Part shown: positions 52,592 to 63,794 of the stretch, in pieces
Layout: every line of letters begins with the position of its first letter
How positions within the stretch are numbered: the stretch's first letter is position 1
DNA from: Lichina pygmaea
Taxonomy: Eukaryota; Ascomycota; Lichinomycetes; Lichinales; Lichinaceae
Assembly: GCA_963422465.1 (NCBI GenBank)
Contig: OY730171.1
Coordinates: forward strand, 2,294,001 to 2,358,000
DNA length: 64,000 nt
Direction: 5' to 3'
The notes under the pieces: generated by a model
Databases searched by the model: none
What the model saw: only the letters and a program-made list of their open reading frames with translations
What the model was told of the DNA's origin: nothing
Translations under genes and position numbers: made by a program

Positions 52592-54594
52592 TGTTGCAGT
52601 CTGTACTGTACCATCCTATCCGAGTATAGGATTAGGGTGAGAGGTGGAAGGTGGGTTGGTTCTCGCAGGAGAGGAGTGTCAAGGAGTGCAAAAGGGTTTG
52701 GTGGAACATGGTGGTGGTGACACCTGATCAATGGCTTTGTACAAAAGAATTGTATTAAAGTAGATCTAGTTGTCTGGATCACAACATAAGTTGAAGACAA
52801 TTGTTCCATAGAGGAACTATCATCAGACTATATAGTGCTGGCCTGTCAAGACAATTGAGATTGTCTTGACAGTCTTGACATCAAGACGGGTGAGATTGTC
52901 TTGACAGTCCCACCATGTTATGCACCCTGTGTCAAGACTGGTGAGATTGTCTTGATGCTTCATGCATCCTGCATCAAGACTGGTGAGATTGTCTTGATGC
53001 TTCATGCATCCTGCGTCAAGACTGGTGAGATTGTCTTGATACTCTATGCATCCTGCGTCAAGACTTCTGTGTGTGTCTCAACAGTCATGTGACCCCTTGT
53101 TGGTTGGTCACTTGACTTTCATGGTGTCCTCTTGCCTGGCCCGCAGCCTGATTACCTATAAATAAGTGGCTCCCATCCCATGGGTTGTAACACTACCCTC
53201 CTCTCCTTCATTCATTGTTGTGATGAATTCTTGAGTATGTCTGCAAAATCATGTGCCTCTGCTTACTGAAAACAACTGGCAGCCCAGATCTGTGATCATA
53301 ACTTTGTGTCACTTGCTCTGTGTGACTTCTGTGTTTTGAACCACAAGCCCTACTTCCGAATGTCTGACAACAACAATAAGTTGAAGTGCGCTGAATGCAC
53401 TTGTTGTGGGAAGTCCTGTGTGTCACTTTCTTGGGAGTCACTGAACATGACCTGAGATAACCTTCACAAGGATTTGGCTGTTGCTGAGGCCAAGCGGGAC
53501 ACTCTTGTTGAGCAGCTTGCCAAGCTGCAGGCTTGTGTGTCCTGAAAGTGAAAAGTTCTTGAAGGTGCTGAGAGTCAAGCAAAGAAGAAGCTCCAGTGCC
53601 TTGTTGCTGAGATGGAGGTGGATAGTGAAGACTTGTCAGCGACAGTCATTGACATGTCCACACTGCAGGCCGAGCTGTTCAGTCCTGCTGCTGCCGGAAC
53701 TACTGCAGAAGGAGCTGGCAGTTCGCGAGGTTCCTGAGTGCCCAGGTATTTTCCAAGTCTGGGTAGTTTTTCCACTTGACAAGGTATCACTGACCTTTTC
53801 TCTTCAAGATCTGTTTGACCTTGAATTCCTGTTCTTCCTCTGGTTGGTAATGAAATATTTCCTGCAAGGGTGTGCTCTGGTCAGCTAATTTGATCATTGA
53901 GATGTGAAAGTTTGGGTGTACCCGAGCGTCTCTCAGTAGTCGCAGTCTGACGTTGACTGGTCTAGTTCTTTCTTCAACTGAAAATAGTCTGACCTTGACA
54001 TGGTCCAGTTTCTTTATTCTTGGTTTCTTGACTTTCCAATTTTTTGTGAGAAGGTAGACTTTATCCCCCTTCTTCAGCTGAGGTGCTATTTTCGATTTTT
54101 TGTCTATTTGGTGTTGTATCTTTTCTGAGGTCTCTTGAAAGTAATGCCTCATCATCATGTGTGTTTGTTGTAGGAGCTTGTCATGCTGGAGTGCTTTCTC
54201 CATGTTTGGTGAAGCTCTGCTTGGCATTCTGATGTTTGCGTGTTGTCCAAAATTGGCAAAGAATGGTGATTCCTTTGTTGAGTCTGATCTGTGCTGGTTG
54301 ATTGCCAGCTGTGCCACTGGTAATAATTGTACCCAATTGCTGTGGGTCTGGTTGATGTAATGCCACAAATAAGTCTCCAGGACTTGGTTTGCTCACTCCG
54401 TCTGGCTGTCTGTTCGTGGGTGATAGGCTGTAGATATTTTGGGTTTTGTTCCCATGGCTGCACTGATTGTCTTCCAGTAGTTGGATGTGAAGAGTTTGTC
54501 TCTGTCAGTAATGACCGTGATTGGAACTCCGTGGTCCCTGACCAATCTGTCCAGTAGGAGGTGTCCCAACTGCTCTGCTGTGTGGGTTTTCTTG
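52592..54594 (-). mobile_element. Ty3/gypsy copy I (Gy1), 3' part
   Basis: Fossil. The 3' LTR is 52592-53192 (601 bp). The antisense-ORF region lies at about 53200-53560 and the chromodomain at about 53700-53860. The integrase C-terminal part runs on to 54594, where LINE LK interrupts it. The rest of the element is not found in the window. Several breaks. Confidence 0.85.
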
Positions 54595-56898
54595 AATATT
54601 TATTTATTTTTATTTTATTTGATTCTTACACTGGTAGTAGCTTTACAGCCATGCAGACCTTCTAGCTAATAGTGAACTCCTTCAGAAAACCTTTGAAGGG
54701 ATAAAAACTGAAGGCAGGGTGTGACTAGGGAATGTAACAAAAGGAATCTTGAAGTTTGTGGTAAGAGAAGAGAATCTAGGTATTGGATTGGGAATAGTGG
54801 AGTTTGAAAGCTAGATTAAACTGGTTTAGTCTTTTCAAAGACATAAACCAGTACAAGAACTTCTGTAGTAGCTCTGAGTTTGAAATAATAGTGGTGAAGT
54901 CTTGGGGATTAAAAGAGACTTGTTGTCTTTGTCTTGAATAAAGAGAGCATGAAGAGGTGATATGTTTTGCAGTTTCTTCTGCTTGGCCACACACACATAG
55001 TGGGGTAGGGAAGTCAGGAACTCCAGCTCTGAAAAGAAAACTTGCCAGACCAATTCTTCCAGTCCTGATTTGCAGTAGCAGACTTGCCTCAGCTTTCTGT
55101 AACTCTTTGTAGAGCTTCAGATTGTTTTTGTGTGGCTTTTGACAGAAAGTCTGCCAGCCTGGATAGCTTCTTCTTTTCTTCTCTTCCCATTGGTCTTCCC
55201 ACTCTTTAGTAAAGAGCTTTTGTAGTTCTTTCTTTGAACTAGCCTGGTTAGTAGTTATTTGACTTAACCAAGTGAATTTCCACTTAGGAGAGATAGTTGA
55301 GGATTCCTTTAAAGGTTTCTTCAAGAGAGAGGCATAGCAGGAAATAGTGGAAAGGATACTGTCAAGAAAGTATTTGAGAGGGGAGTTTTGAATAGAAGAA
55401 AGAAAACAGGCAGTGCGAAATTTAAAGTATAGGTCTAGAGGTAGAAGAAAAAGCTCACTCTCTAATAGAAAAGAAGGAGTGGCTTTGAAAGCACCCCCAA
55501 TAAGTCTTAGGCATCTGTTTTGAAATGAAACAAGAGAAGAGATATTGGAGGATTTTCTTAGAGGGTTAAACCAGATCCCCACTGCATAGCTCAGTAGAGA
55601 TCTCAGTATAGCAGTGTACACCAGACGTGATGTGTGAACTGGAAAACCCCAAGTAGAATAGGAAGTTCTAGAAAGAGAAGAGAGTGCTTTCTGTGCTTTT
55701 TGAAGAATAATCCTCTGGTGTTTGTGCCAGTGGAGCTTTGCATCTAGGTACACTCCAAGTACTCGCACTTCTTCTTTTGGTTTGAGAATCACATTCCCCA
55801 GTCTGAGCTTGAGCTGAAGATTGTCTGATCTTCTTCTGGAAAAATGAAGTATTTCATATTTCTCAGGTGAGAAGACTATTCCATGTCTTGCAGTCCAGGA
55901 TAGACATTTGTGGTGTGTGTTCTTTAACTTCAGAAGGTTACTTTTCAAGGAGTGACCAAAAGCAAGCAGATTTGTATCATCTGCAAACCCCAGAGCAGAT
56001 ACACCAGAAGAGGGAGTATGCACAGTCTCATGCAATTCAGAAATGTAGAATAGAAAAAGAATAGGGGATAATGGAGAATCTTGAGAAACTCCACAATGAA
56101 TAGGAATAGAATAACACTCAGAATCATCAAAGACAAGAGTGGTAGAGCGCTTATCACAGAAGGAGTAGATCCAGGAAGCTAGCCAGGCAGGTATTCCTTT
56201 TCTTTTCAGAATTTGCTGTAGTATCTTGGGGAGAACTCTGTCATAGGCTCCTGAGATATCCAGTGAGAGTAGGGATGCAACCATGCCTTCCTTCCAGACT
56301 TTTTCCACTTGGGAGGTTAGAAGGAAAAGTGCTGCTTCTGTGGATCTTCCTTTCCTAAAGCCCATCTGGATATCTGGCAATAGTCCAGCTTCTTCTGCTA
56401 TCTTGCTTAGTCTGGCTGCAGCAATAGCTTCCATCAGCTTGCCTGTTGTGTTTAGCAGAGCTATAGGGCGCCAGGCTTTAGCTTGATTGTAGGTTCCCTT
56501 GCCAGGTTTCCTCAAGCAGACTGTTTTTGCACTCTTAAATCTTTCAGGGAAGTACTCCAGTTTCCAGCATGTTGAAGTCAGAATAGCTAGAGCTTGGCAG
56601 AACCTAGGCCTCAGAGCTCTCAGAAATCCATTTGGCAGCTTATCTCTCCCTCCTGCTGTGAAAGGTTTCTTCTTGGCCAGAATTTGCTCCACTTCTTCAC
56701 ATGTTACCTCCTGGGAGAGTTGTATCTCAGAGATAGTCTGGGAGCTTTCTTAGCCTGGTTCTGGAACTAGAGCTTTTGGAAAGAACTGCTGTGAGAAGGC
56801 TTTAGTCTTTTCCTCAAAGGTTTTGGCTATTCCTTCTTGTGTTTCCAGGTCAGGAACCAGAGGAAGATCAGGAGTCTTGTTGGCTTTGGACTTTCCCC
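54595..56898 (-). mobile_element. LINE family A copy LK, 5' truncated
   Basis: 2.3 kb with an AAAT-rich tail at 54595-54625 (minus strand), inserted in gypsy I. It starts (5') near GGGGAAAGTCC at 56898, in the linker between endonuclease and RT. The flanks do not match: gypsy I on one side and an unassigned 73 bp on the other. A deletion or rearrangement therefore followed insertion. Confidence 0.82.
54776..56692 (-). CDS. LINE-A ORF2 fragment of LK (RT to zinc finger), open
   Basis: 638 open codons, the longest LINE-A frame here. It has KKPFTAGGRDKLPNGF, LDISGAYDRVLPKIL, the palm with GFADDTNLLAFG, thumb EEVRVLGVYLDAKLHW and C-terminal finger PLCVCGQAEETAKHITSSC. A TAA just upstream (near 56754, TCA in LINE-E) closes the frame on the 5' side. 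It is very similar to LINE-E, including the STTLVFDDSE and SSGVSALGFADD segments, so the two are recent sisters. Confidence 0.87.
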   Translation of the reverse strand: MEQILAKKKPFTAGGRDKLPNGFLRALRPRFCQALAILTSTCWKLEYFPERFKSAKTVCLRKPGKGTYNQAKAWRPIALLNTTGKLMEAIAAARLSKIAEEAGLLPDIQMGFRKGRSTEAALFLLTSQVEKVWKEGMVASLLSLDISGAYDRVLPKILQQILKRKGIPAWLASWIYSFCDKRSTTLVFDDSECYSIPIHCGVSQDSPLSPILFLFYISELHETVHTPSSGVSALGFADDTNLLAFGHSLKSNLLKLKNTHHKCLSWTARHGIVFSPEKYEILHFSRRRSDNLQLKLRLGNVILKPKEEVRVLGVYLDAKLHWHKHQRIILQKAQKALSSLSRTSYSTWGFPVHTSRLVYTAILRSLLSYAVGIWFNPLRKSSNISSLVSFQNRCLRLIGGAFKATPSFLLESELFLLPLDLYFKFRTACFLSSIQNSPLKYFLDSILSTISCYASLLKKPLKESSTISPKWKFTWLSQITTNQASSKKELQKLFTKEWEDQWEEKKRRSYPGWQTFCQKPHKNNLKLYKELQKAEASLLLQIRTGRIGLASFLFRAGVPDFPTPLCVCGQAEETAKHITSSCSLYSRQRQQVSFNPQDFTTIISNSELLQKFLYWFMSLKRLNQFNLAFKLHYSQSNT

Positions 56899-56971
56899 TG
56901 GTTGTTGAGATATGACAAGGACATGAACATGGCTTGGTGAAGTGTGTTATAGTTGGGTAGGTCTTTTGTAG
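56899..56971. other. unassigned 73 bp between LINE LK and an LTR
   Basis: Matches neither the LINE nor the LTR families seen elsewhere in the window. It could be leader sequence of the LTR5 family, since it abuts the end of that LTR from which an internal region would start. Confidence 0.3.
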
Positions 56972-57324
56972 TGTGACAAGGTAATAGCAGAGCAGAACTC
57001 AAGTCTAACTGATCCAGTAACCTTGACCTGACTTGGCTTGAGACTTGAGACTTAGATTGATGTACAAGACAAAAGACAAGGAAGGAAGAAAAAGAGAAAA
57101 GAAGAGAAGAAGCTGGGGGAGTAGGAGAAGTTCTTATAGACAGGGGATCAGGTAACAGCAGAGCAAACAGGCAACAGTGCAGATAGAACTTCCCGGCAAG
57201 GTGTGTGACTTGTGCCAGATATGCAACAAGGCAATAGCAGAGCAAACAGACAACAGTGCAGATAGAACTTCCTGGCAAGGTGTGTGACTTGTGCCAGATA
57301 TGCAACTGGGCCAGAACTGTGACA
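56972..57324 (-). repeat. LTR of family LTR5, isolated
   Basis: 353 bp; in minus orientation TGTCACAG...TTGTCACA, with a CTATAAG promoter box. It is almost the same as the element-L LTR at 58764-59116 in length and sequence. The sides (TGTAG and CTAGT) show no duplication, so it is not a simple solo LTR. Confidence 0.75.
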
Positions 57325-58763
57325 CTAGTTGTGTTTAGCAGAGCTATAGGGTGCCAGGCTTTAGCTTGGTTATAGATTCTCTTGCCAGGTTTTCTTAGAC
57401 AGACTGTTTTTGTATTCTTGAATCTCTCTGGAAAGTATTCCAGTCTCCAGCATGTTGATGTGAGAACAGCTATAGCTTGGCAGAAGTTGGAACCCAGAGC
57501 TTTCAGAAATCCATTTGGCAGCTTGTATTTTCCTCCTGCTGTAAAAGGTTTCTTCTTGTTCAGAATTTGCTCCACTTCTTCAGTGGTAACTTTGTGAGAA
57601 AGCTGGATCTCTGGGGTACTCTGGTGACTTTCTGTACATGGTTCTGGAACATGTGCTTCTGGAAAGAATTAAGCTGAGAAAGATTTTGTCTTCTCCTCAA
57701 AGCTTTTGGCTAGTTCTTCTTGAGTCTCCAGATCAGGGACCAGAGGAAGATCAGGGGTCTTGTTAGCTTTTGATTTTCCCCACTTTGCAAGCTTCCAGAA
57801 TTTTGAGGAACTGGCTAGCTCATGAACTTGTTTTCTGAAGGTGTTCTGTTTGCCTTCTCTGACAGCTTTCTTCTTGAGCTTACTTGCTTCTTCTAGCTTT
57901 TCTTGGCTTGCCTGTCCTCTGAGCACTTGTCTTCTTATTCTTCTTTCCTGCTTAACTTTAGTTTGGATCTCTTGGTTCCACCAGGGGACTGAGTGGCTAG
58001 ATTGCTTCTGGAGTTTGGTGCATCTGTCTGCTATTTCTTGGAGAAAGTGGTTAAGATATTCCAAGTACTCATCCACTTCATGTTTATCTTGAAAGTGGAA
58101 GAGCAGCTGCAAATTATTACACTCTTGTTTTGCCAGATTTGTGTCCAGTGTTTTCCAGTTCCTTTCTGGCTTCCAGGTTTTTCTTGGTGAGTCCAGGTCC
58201 AGGCTAGTTAGCACAGGTCTGTGGTCAGACTTATGAAAGAAGTGCAAAGCAATTTTAGAAAAAATAAGAGAGTTAGAAAAAGAAGAAGATATAAAGAAAA
58301 GATCAGTAGGTGAACAGGGTTTGTGGGAAAAAGATCTAGCTCTTGTGGGTGTAAAAGATACAATAGCTAACTCCAGATTTGAGTTTTTCATTAGAGTTTG
58401 GAACTTGTGTGCAGTGTCAGAATATAGTTTTCTTTTCTTTGACCAGTCAGGGTGGTGAAGATTTGAGTCTGTAAGAAGAATATACTGCTCTTTTGCTTGT
58501 AAAGTATTTTGGAGTAGATAGAGAAGAGCTTCTGATGCTTGTAGGTAGTTCTCTTGACTTGAGGGAGTGAAGTATAGATTATGCACCCACAGAGAAGTAG
58601 AGGTGTTTTCCAGATGAATTTCAAGAGAAACAAAGTCTTTACTCCAGAAAGTAGGGTGGAGAGATGACAGTTTCAGGTTTTTGTTAATAAGAAAAAGAGT
58701 TCTACCAATCTCTGGAGAATATAAAGAAAGAAAAGAAGAACAAACAGTTGAGGTGCTGGTTTG
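57325..58763 (-). mobile_element. LINE family A copy LM, 5' half
   Basis: Endonuclease and early RT portion of a LINE-A ORF2, reading leftward and cut on both sides by LTR5-family LTRs. It supplies the endonuclease part of family A that is missing from most other copies. The 3' half is not found next to it. Confidence 0.82.
57669..58586 (-). CDS. LINE-A endonuclease/linker fragment
   Basis: 305 open codons. APE-type endonuclease motifs are LLTDSNLHHPDW and KSDHRPVL. The conserved linker follows (SVPWWNQEIQ, then HELASSSKFWKLAKWGKSKA). Trp is intact in the LAKWGK motif that is TAG in LINE-B and TGA in L1. A stop near 57667 separates it from the RT part (VEQILNKKKPFTAGGKYK), which continues to 57325. 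Confidence 0.82.
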   Translation of the reverse strand: MHNLYFTPSSQENYLQASEALLYLLQNTLQAKEQYILLTDSNLHHPDWSKKRKLYSDTAHKFQTLMKNSNLELAIVSFTPTRARSFSHKPCSPTDLFFISSSFSNSLIFSKIALHFFHKSDHRPVLTSLDLDSPRKTWKPERNWKTLDTNLAKQECNNLQLLFHFQDKHEVDEYLEYLNHFLQEIADRCTKLQKQSSHSVPWWNQEIQTKVKQERRIRRQVLRGQASQEKLEEASKLKKKAVREGKQNTFRKQVHELASSSKFWKLAKWGKSKANKTPDLPLVPDLETQEELAKSFEEKTKSFSA

Positions 58764-59116
58764 TGTGACAAGGCAATGGCAGAGGAGAACTCAAGCCTAA
58801 CTGATCCAGTAACCTTGACCTGACTTGGCTTGACACTTGAGACTTGGATTGATGTACAAGACAAAAGACAAGGAAGGAAGAAAAAGAGAAAAGAAGAGAA
58901 GAAGCTGGGGAAGTAGGAGAAGTTCTTATAGGCAGGGGATCAGGCAACAGTGGAGCAAACAGGCAACAGTGCAGATGGAACTTCCCAGCAAGGTGTGTGA
59001 CTTGTGCCAGATGTGCAACTGGGCCAGAACTGAGCAAGCAGGCAACAGTGCAGATGGGACTTCCCGGCAAGGTGTGTGACTTGTGCCAGATATGCAACTG
59101 GGCCAGAACTGTGACA
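58764..59116 (-). repeat. 3' LTR of element L
   Basis: 353 bp, followed in plus orientation by TTACCCCCCTCC, a polypurine tract on the element strand. Confidence 0.82.
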
Positions 59117-59622
59117 TTACCCCCCTCCTTCACATGGCAAACTCCTGTGAGTCTCAGGCTGCTTGTGGGTGTAGTTCTGTGGCTGTGGTTTCCTTGGGTA
59201 TTTCTCATGGAAGTTGTAGATGGTGTCTTTGGTGTTGTCAAGATGCTCAATAGGCTTTTCAGTGGCATCTTCAATTAGCCATCCAGACTATTTGACCAGG
59301 TACTTGAACTTCTGTCAAGTCATTGCTGGCTTGGAGTCAAGAATTTCTTCAACCTGGGACTCTTCATCTGTGTCTTGACCAATGACAAGGCCAGGGTGTT
59401 CATTTGATTAGCCAGGGATAGGATTAGCAAGTGTCAGACGTAGAAGGGAAACATGAAAGACAGGGTGGATCTTGAGAGTGTGTGGAAGCTCTAGATAGCA
59501 GGCACAGCTTCTGATTGTCTTCAACATCTTGAATAGTCCAATCCACTTGTCGTCAAGCTTTTTGCATAGGTGGCGTGTCCTGATGTTCTTGGTATTCAGC
59601 CAAACAAGACCTCCAGTTTGAT

Positions 59623-60074
59623 TTTTGATTTTGATTTGATTTTTATTTTTGATTTGATTCTTACACTGATTTGGCTGTTAAGCCATACAGAACTTCTTGA
59701 AGGATTTGTCTCTGGTAGACTTGACTCGGGGACCTCACGTATTTACCGTACACCCCGTGGTTTGTAGTGTACGTACTGTGGGAAAACCCCAAACCCTGTA
59801 GGGGAAATAGGAAAACCACAGTAATAAGGGTTTTGTGGATCTTGACAGATATTGGGTGAGCTATTTCTTGGGGGTTTTCATACATCTTGCGAGGAGTACA
59901 TCTTAGACAAGTTCTATGAATCTCAGGGGTTTTTGTGGCAGAATGTGGGGTGGGTCAGATTCGAACTGACAACTAGTTTAGTCAGGTTCTCCAGGCCTGA
60001 CACCACTAGTTCCGGGTCATGGGTGCCATGTAGTGGGAAACTCTCACCAGCTTCCCACTACACCATGCCACCCC
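59623..60074 (-). mobile_element. SINE copy S3, full length
   Basis: Same family as S1. In minus orientation the head is GGGGTGGCATGGTGTAGTGG, the B box is GTTCGAATCTG, and the tail is AGTGTAAGAATCAAATC plus A-rich repeats. It is flanked by ACCTCCAGTTTGAT at 59609-59622 and 60075-60088. It retains more CpG sites than S4. Confidence 0.88.
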
Positions 60075-60088
60075 ACCTCCAGTTTGAT

Positions 60089-60529
60089 TTTGATTTTGAT
60101 TTTGATTTGATTCTTACACTGATTCAGCTGTTAAGCCATGCAGAACTTCTTGAAGGATTTTTGTCTCTGGTAGACTTGACTCGGGGACCTCACATATTTA
60201 CTGTACACCCTGTGGTTTGTAGTGTACGTACTGTGGGAAAACCCCAAACCCTGTAGGGGAAATAGGAAAACCACAGTAATAAGGGTTTTGTGGATCTTGA
60301 CGGATATTGGGTGAGCTATTTCTTGGGGGTTTTCATACATCTTGCGAGGAGTACATCTTAGACAAGTTCTATGAATCTCGGGGGTTTTTGTGGCAGAATG
60401 TGGGGTGGGTCAGATTTGAACTGACAACTAGTTTAGTCAGGTTCTCCAGGCCTGACACCACTAGTTCCGGGTCATGGGTGCCATGTAGTGGGAAACTCTC
60501 ACCAGCTTCCCGCTACACCATGCCACCCC
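60089..60529 (-). mobile_element. SINE copy S4, full length, next to S3
   Basis: Same orientation and nearly the same sequence as S3. Differences are mostly CG versus CA or TG. It is flanked by ACCTCCAGTTTGAT at 60075-60088 and 60530-60543, so S3 and S4 share the middle copy of one target sequence. Confidence 0.88.
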
Positions 60530-60950
60530 ACCTCCAGTTTGATAGGACAGTGACAGAACTTGATGCAAATTAGTGGTGTGAGCTTGAGCTTCCTGGGATA
60601 CTCGGAGTTCAGCTTGCAACTGTTCCAGAATCTGCGTCATTTCTCCAGAGATTTCCATAGTATCTTGGTTGCAGGCTTCACTCATGGGTGTGATGCTGAG
60701 CTGTGGATGGAACTCTTTGTTGGCAAAGAACAGTGACATGCCAGAGGAATCAGACTGGAAGTTGTTCTGCGTGAACTCTGCCAGAGGAAGCTATTAGACC
60801 CAGTCATCTTGGAGATAGTTGACATAGGATCTCAGGTAGCATTCAAGCTCCTGATTCTCTTGTTCTGTCTGACTATCTGTCTCTGGGTGGTGTCCTGATG
60901 ATAGTCGTAGCATGTCATCAAGATGGGCACAGAGTGCTTTCCAGAATAAG

Positions 60951-61610
60951 TGTTGCGGTCTGTACTGTGCTGTCCTAACTGAGTATAGAATTAAGGGTGA
61001 GATGTGGAAGGTGGGTTGGTTCTTGCAGGAGAGGAGTGTCAAGGAGTGTGAAAGGGTTTGGTGGAATATAGTGGTGGTGACACCTGATCAATAGCTTTGT
61101 ACAAAAGGATTGTATTGAAGTAGATCTAGTTGTCTGGATCACAACATGAGTTGAAGATGATTGTTCCATAAGAGAACTATTGCCAGACTATATAGTGCTG
61201 GCCTGTCAAGATGATTGAGATTGTCGTGACAGTCTTGACATCAAGACAGGTGAGATTGTCTCAACAGTCCCACCATGTTATACACCCTGCGTCAAGACTG
61301 GTGAGATTATCTTGATGCTTCATGCACACTGCGTCAAGACTGGTGAGGCTGTCTTGATGCTTCCTGCATCCTGTATCAAGACTGGTGAGATTGTCTTGAT
61401 ACTTCATGCATGCTGTGTCAAGCTGCCTGTGTGTGTCTTGACAGTCACATAACTCCTTGTTGGTTGGTCACTTGACTTCCATGGTGTCCTCATGCCTGGC
61501 CCGTAGCCTGATTGCCTGTAAATAAGTGGCTCCCATCCCAGGGGTCATAACACTACCCTTCTCTCCTTCATTCATTATCCTGATGAATTCTTGAGTATGT
61601 CTGCAAAATC
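60951..61610 (-). mobile_element. Ty3/gypsy copy I2 (Gy1), 3' end
   Basis: Fossil. The 3' LTR is 60951-61552 (602 bp), plus 58 bp of adjoining internal sequence. It is then interrupted by LINE-B copy B2. It inserted into the integrase part of element L. Confidence 0.85.
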
Positions 61611-63248
61611 CACTTCTGTAGACACTCTTCCCAGTACCACATCGTCAAAGGACCATCACTTTTGACAATCAGCGGATTTTGTCATAAGTCCTGGAAACCA
61701 GTCGTGAACCTTGCTGAAACCACCCACTTCCCAAGAGTGAAAACCCATCACTTTTCTGAATCAGGCCTATTGGTCAAAAGTTGTGATCCCAGAACTCATG
61801 TCTTCTTGCTTCAACTACCAACCACCCAGCCACAACAAGAGTGAGAGAGACCAGAGGTATCCTGAAGAACTGGGCAAAGCCCTACCTACCTTGGAACAAT
61901 CAGCCCTGAGACCAAAACTCAGGATTAAGCCAGTACTCCCAGTCTATCAGAGATAAAACACCAAACCTCTCCTAAAAGTGAGAAACATCCACCAACAAGG
62001 AGATCAGGGCTCCCAGGATAAGAGGAATAGTTTAGAGCTTGCCTCTAGTGCTGGTAGAGTTGAAAAACTGTAGGAAAGCTCAGGCAGGGGGTGTGGTCCC
62101 TAGCTTGAGTTAATACAACCAGATTTCCCTAGAGTCTAGTTGGAAAAAACTGCCCAGGAAAGTACAGTCTTGGGGAGTGGTCCCAGAATTGTGCAACTAC
62201 TGCTAGGAACCAGGTGACCCTTTGCGAACAACTGGAAGAAGCCTCCAAAAGAGTCTCACCAATCCCAGCCAAAAAGAACTACTGGAAGACACCCAAAATC
62301 ACATAATGTCAAAGAAAAAACCAGAGAAAGAGAAAGAAAACCAGTCTTCTCCAAGCTCCCAGCAACCCCCAGTGGCTAACTCCCTGACAGACCAATCCCA
62401 GACTTAAGAAAAAGAAGAAGAGAAGGGGCTGACACCTCCCCAGCTAGTGGAAGAATGGCTTATCCACACAAAAGCTCCCCAACACATCAAAAAAGCATGG
62501 GATAGTATTCTGTCCAAAGTGGCAGAAGCTCTGGACAAAGATGTCCCCACTCACTCACCTAACTCCCAGAGTCTCCAGAAGATACTTGAGAGACTGGACA
62601 GTATTGAGAAACAAGTCCAAAAACAAAACACCAAGCCAACATATACCCAGGCAGCCCAGAAAACAGTAGGACAGGAAATCCCTGTTCCAACCAGAATCCA
62701 CAGTGAAATCACTATCAGATCTGGAACTCAGACTGGCCAGCTAGCAAACAGAACACCAGCCAAGCTTATGGAAGCTCTCAAGAAGAAAACACCACTCTCC
62801 TGCCAAAAAGAAATAAGAGCAGCCAGAAAACTACCCTCAGGAGATATTATAATCTCTCTGGAAACTCCTCAAGCCAAGACTCAGCTAGAGGAAAACAAGG
62901 ACTGGATCCCAGCTGTCTTTACAGCAGAGGCCAAGATATCACCCAGAATCTTTCCAGTGCTAGTCCATGGAATGCAGACAAAAGACTTCAAGCCAGAAAA
63001 CCTGGAGGAAACAAAAAAGGCAATCTTCTCCCAAAACTCTGGGATAGAAAGTAAGGTCAACATCCTAAGAACCTACTGGTCCAGAAAAGCCAAACTCCTC
63101 CAGAAGCCAGTCACATCTCTACATCTGGATCTAGCCACCCCAGAGCAAGCAAACCTCCTAATTGAGAAAGGAGTAGTTCTAGGATACACTCTACATGAAG
63201 TAGACCAGCCCTGCTAGCAACATCAGTCACCCAGTGCTACAAATGTGC
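61611..63248 (+). mobile_element. LINE family B copy B2, 5' end present, 3' part cut off
   Basis: From about 61617 it matches the 5' end of LINE-B (ACTCTTCCCAGTACC), through the 5' UTR and into ORF1. It stops within the first CCHC knuckle where element N is inserted (63249). The shared 5' start with LINE-B indicates both copies are full length at that end. Confidence 0.85.
62306..63217 (+). pseudogene. LINE-B ORF1, copy B2
   Basis: The start ATG is at 62306 (MSKKKPEKEK). CAA to TAA at 62405-62407 interrupts the frame, which then continues in phase through 62447-63217 (256 codons: WLIHTKAPQHIKK, SLQKILERLDSIEKQ, VLGYTLHEV). Near the end the frame is lost just before the first knuckle. It is a useful partner for deciding the ORF1 start, because the lesions differ from those of LINE-B. 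Confidence 0.82.
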
Positions 63249-63492
63249 TGTTAAAAGCCGGGCCAGGTTCACACAGAAACCAGTACAGTCTGTTGCTTCG
63301 CAGGGTGGATTCTAGACAGGGACTTGATAGAGAAATAGACAGATAAGTAACTCTCTCTGTACTATTGTCTCAGTACGATGTGTGCGTGTTGTGTTCAGCC
63401 TGGAGAGCTAATCCCTCCGGGCCCTTTGGGGGGTCTTTATACAGATGCCCTGAGGGGGGGGGGTCTTCTCGAGGGGTATCATCCTTTGGTGT

Positions 63493-63634
63493 GGACAAGC
63501 TCCTTGCTTAGCTCCTGCTTGTCTACCGGACAAGCTCCTTGCTTAGCTCCTGCTTGTCCACTGGACAAGCTCCTTGCTTAGCTCCTGCTCGTCCACCAGA
63601 CAAGCTCCTCACTTAGCTCTTGCTTGTCCACCAG
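63493..63634. repeat. tandem 35 bp repeat in the element-N LTR
   Basis: About four units starting GGACAAGCTCCTTGCTTAGC and ending GCTTGTCC. Each unit begins and ends with complementary words, so each can form a hairpin. Confidence 0.85.
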
Positions 63635-63794
63635 ATCAGTCAGATGTTGTTCTGTATGACTAACACTCCTCCCTTGCTTACCTGGGCTGTTCCGGCCTAG
63701 GTCTTAACACTATCCCCTCCCTCCAAGGGTTCTGTCCCCAGATCCTTTTTGTTCCTACTCCTCTTTTGTCATGAACCAAGGCCAGACAACTTGA

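Larger units (their letters stand above)
58764..60950 (-). mobile_element. gypsy-type element L (family LTR5), 3' part
   Basis: Fossil. On the minus strand the 3' LTR is 58764-59116. Next to it are a chromodomain region (about 59250-59370), then two SINEs, then the integrase C-terminal part (about 60600-60950, HPETDSQTEQ motif). At 60951 gypsy I2 interrupts it. Several breaks. The rest lies beyond the window, if present. Confidence 0.78.

Noticed and set aside
56972-57324. LTR5 copy as a clean solo LTR
   Set aside because: Flanking 5-mers TGTAG and CTAGT do not match.
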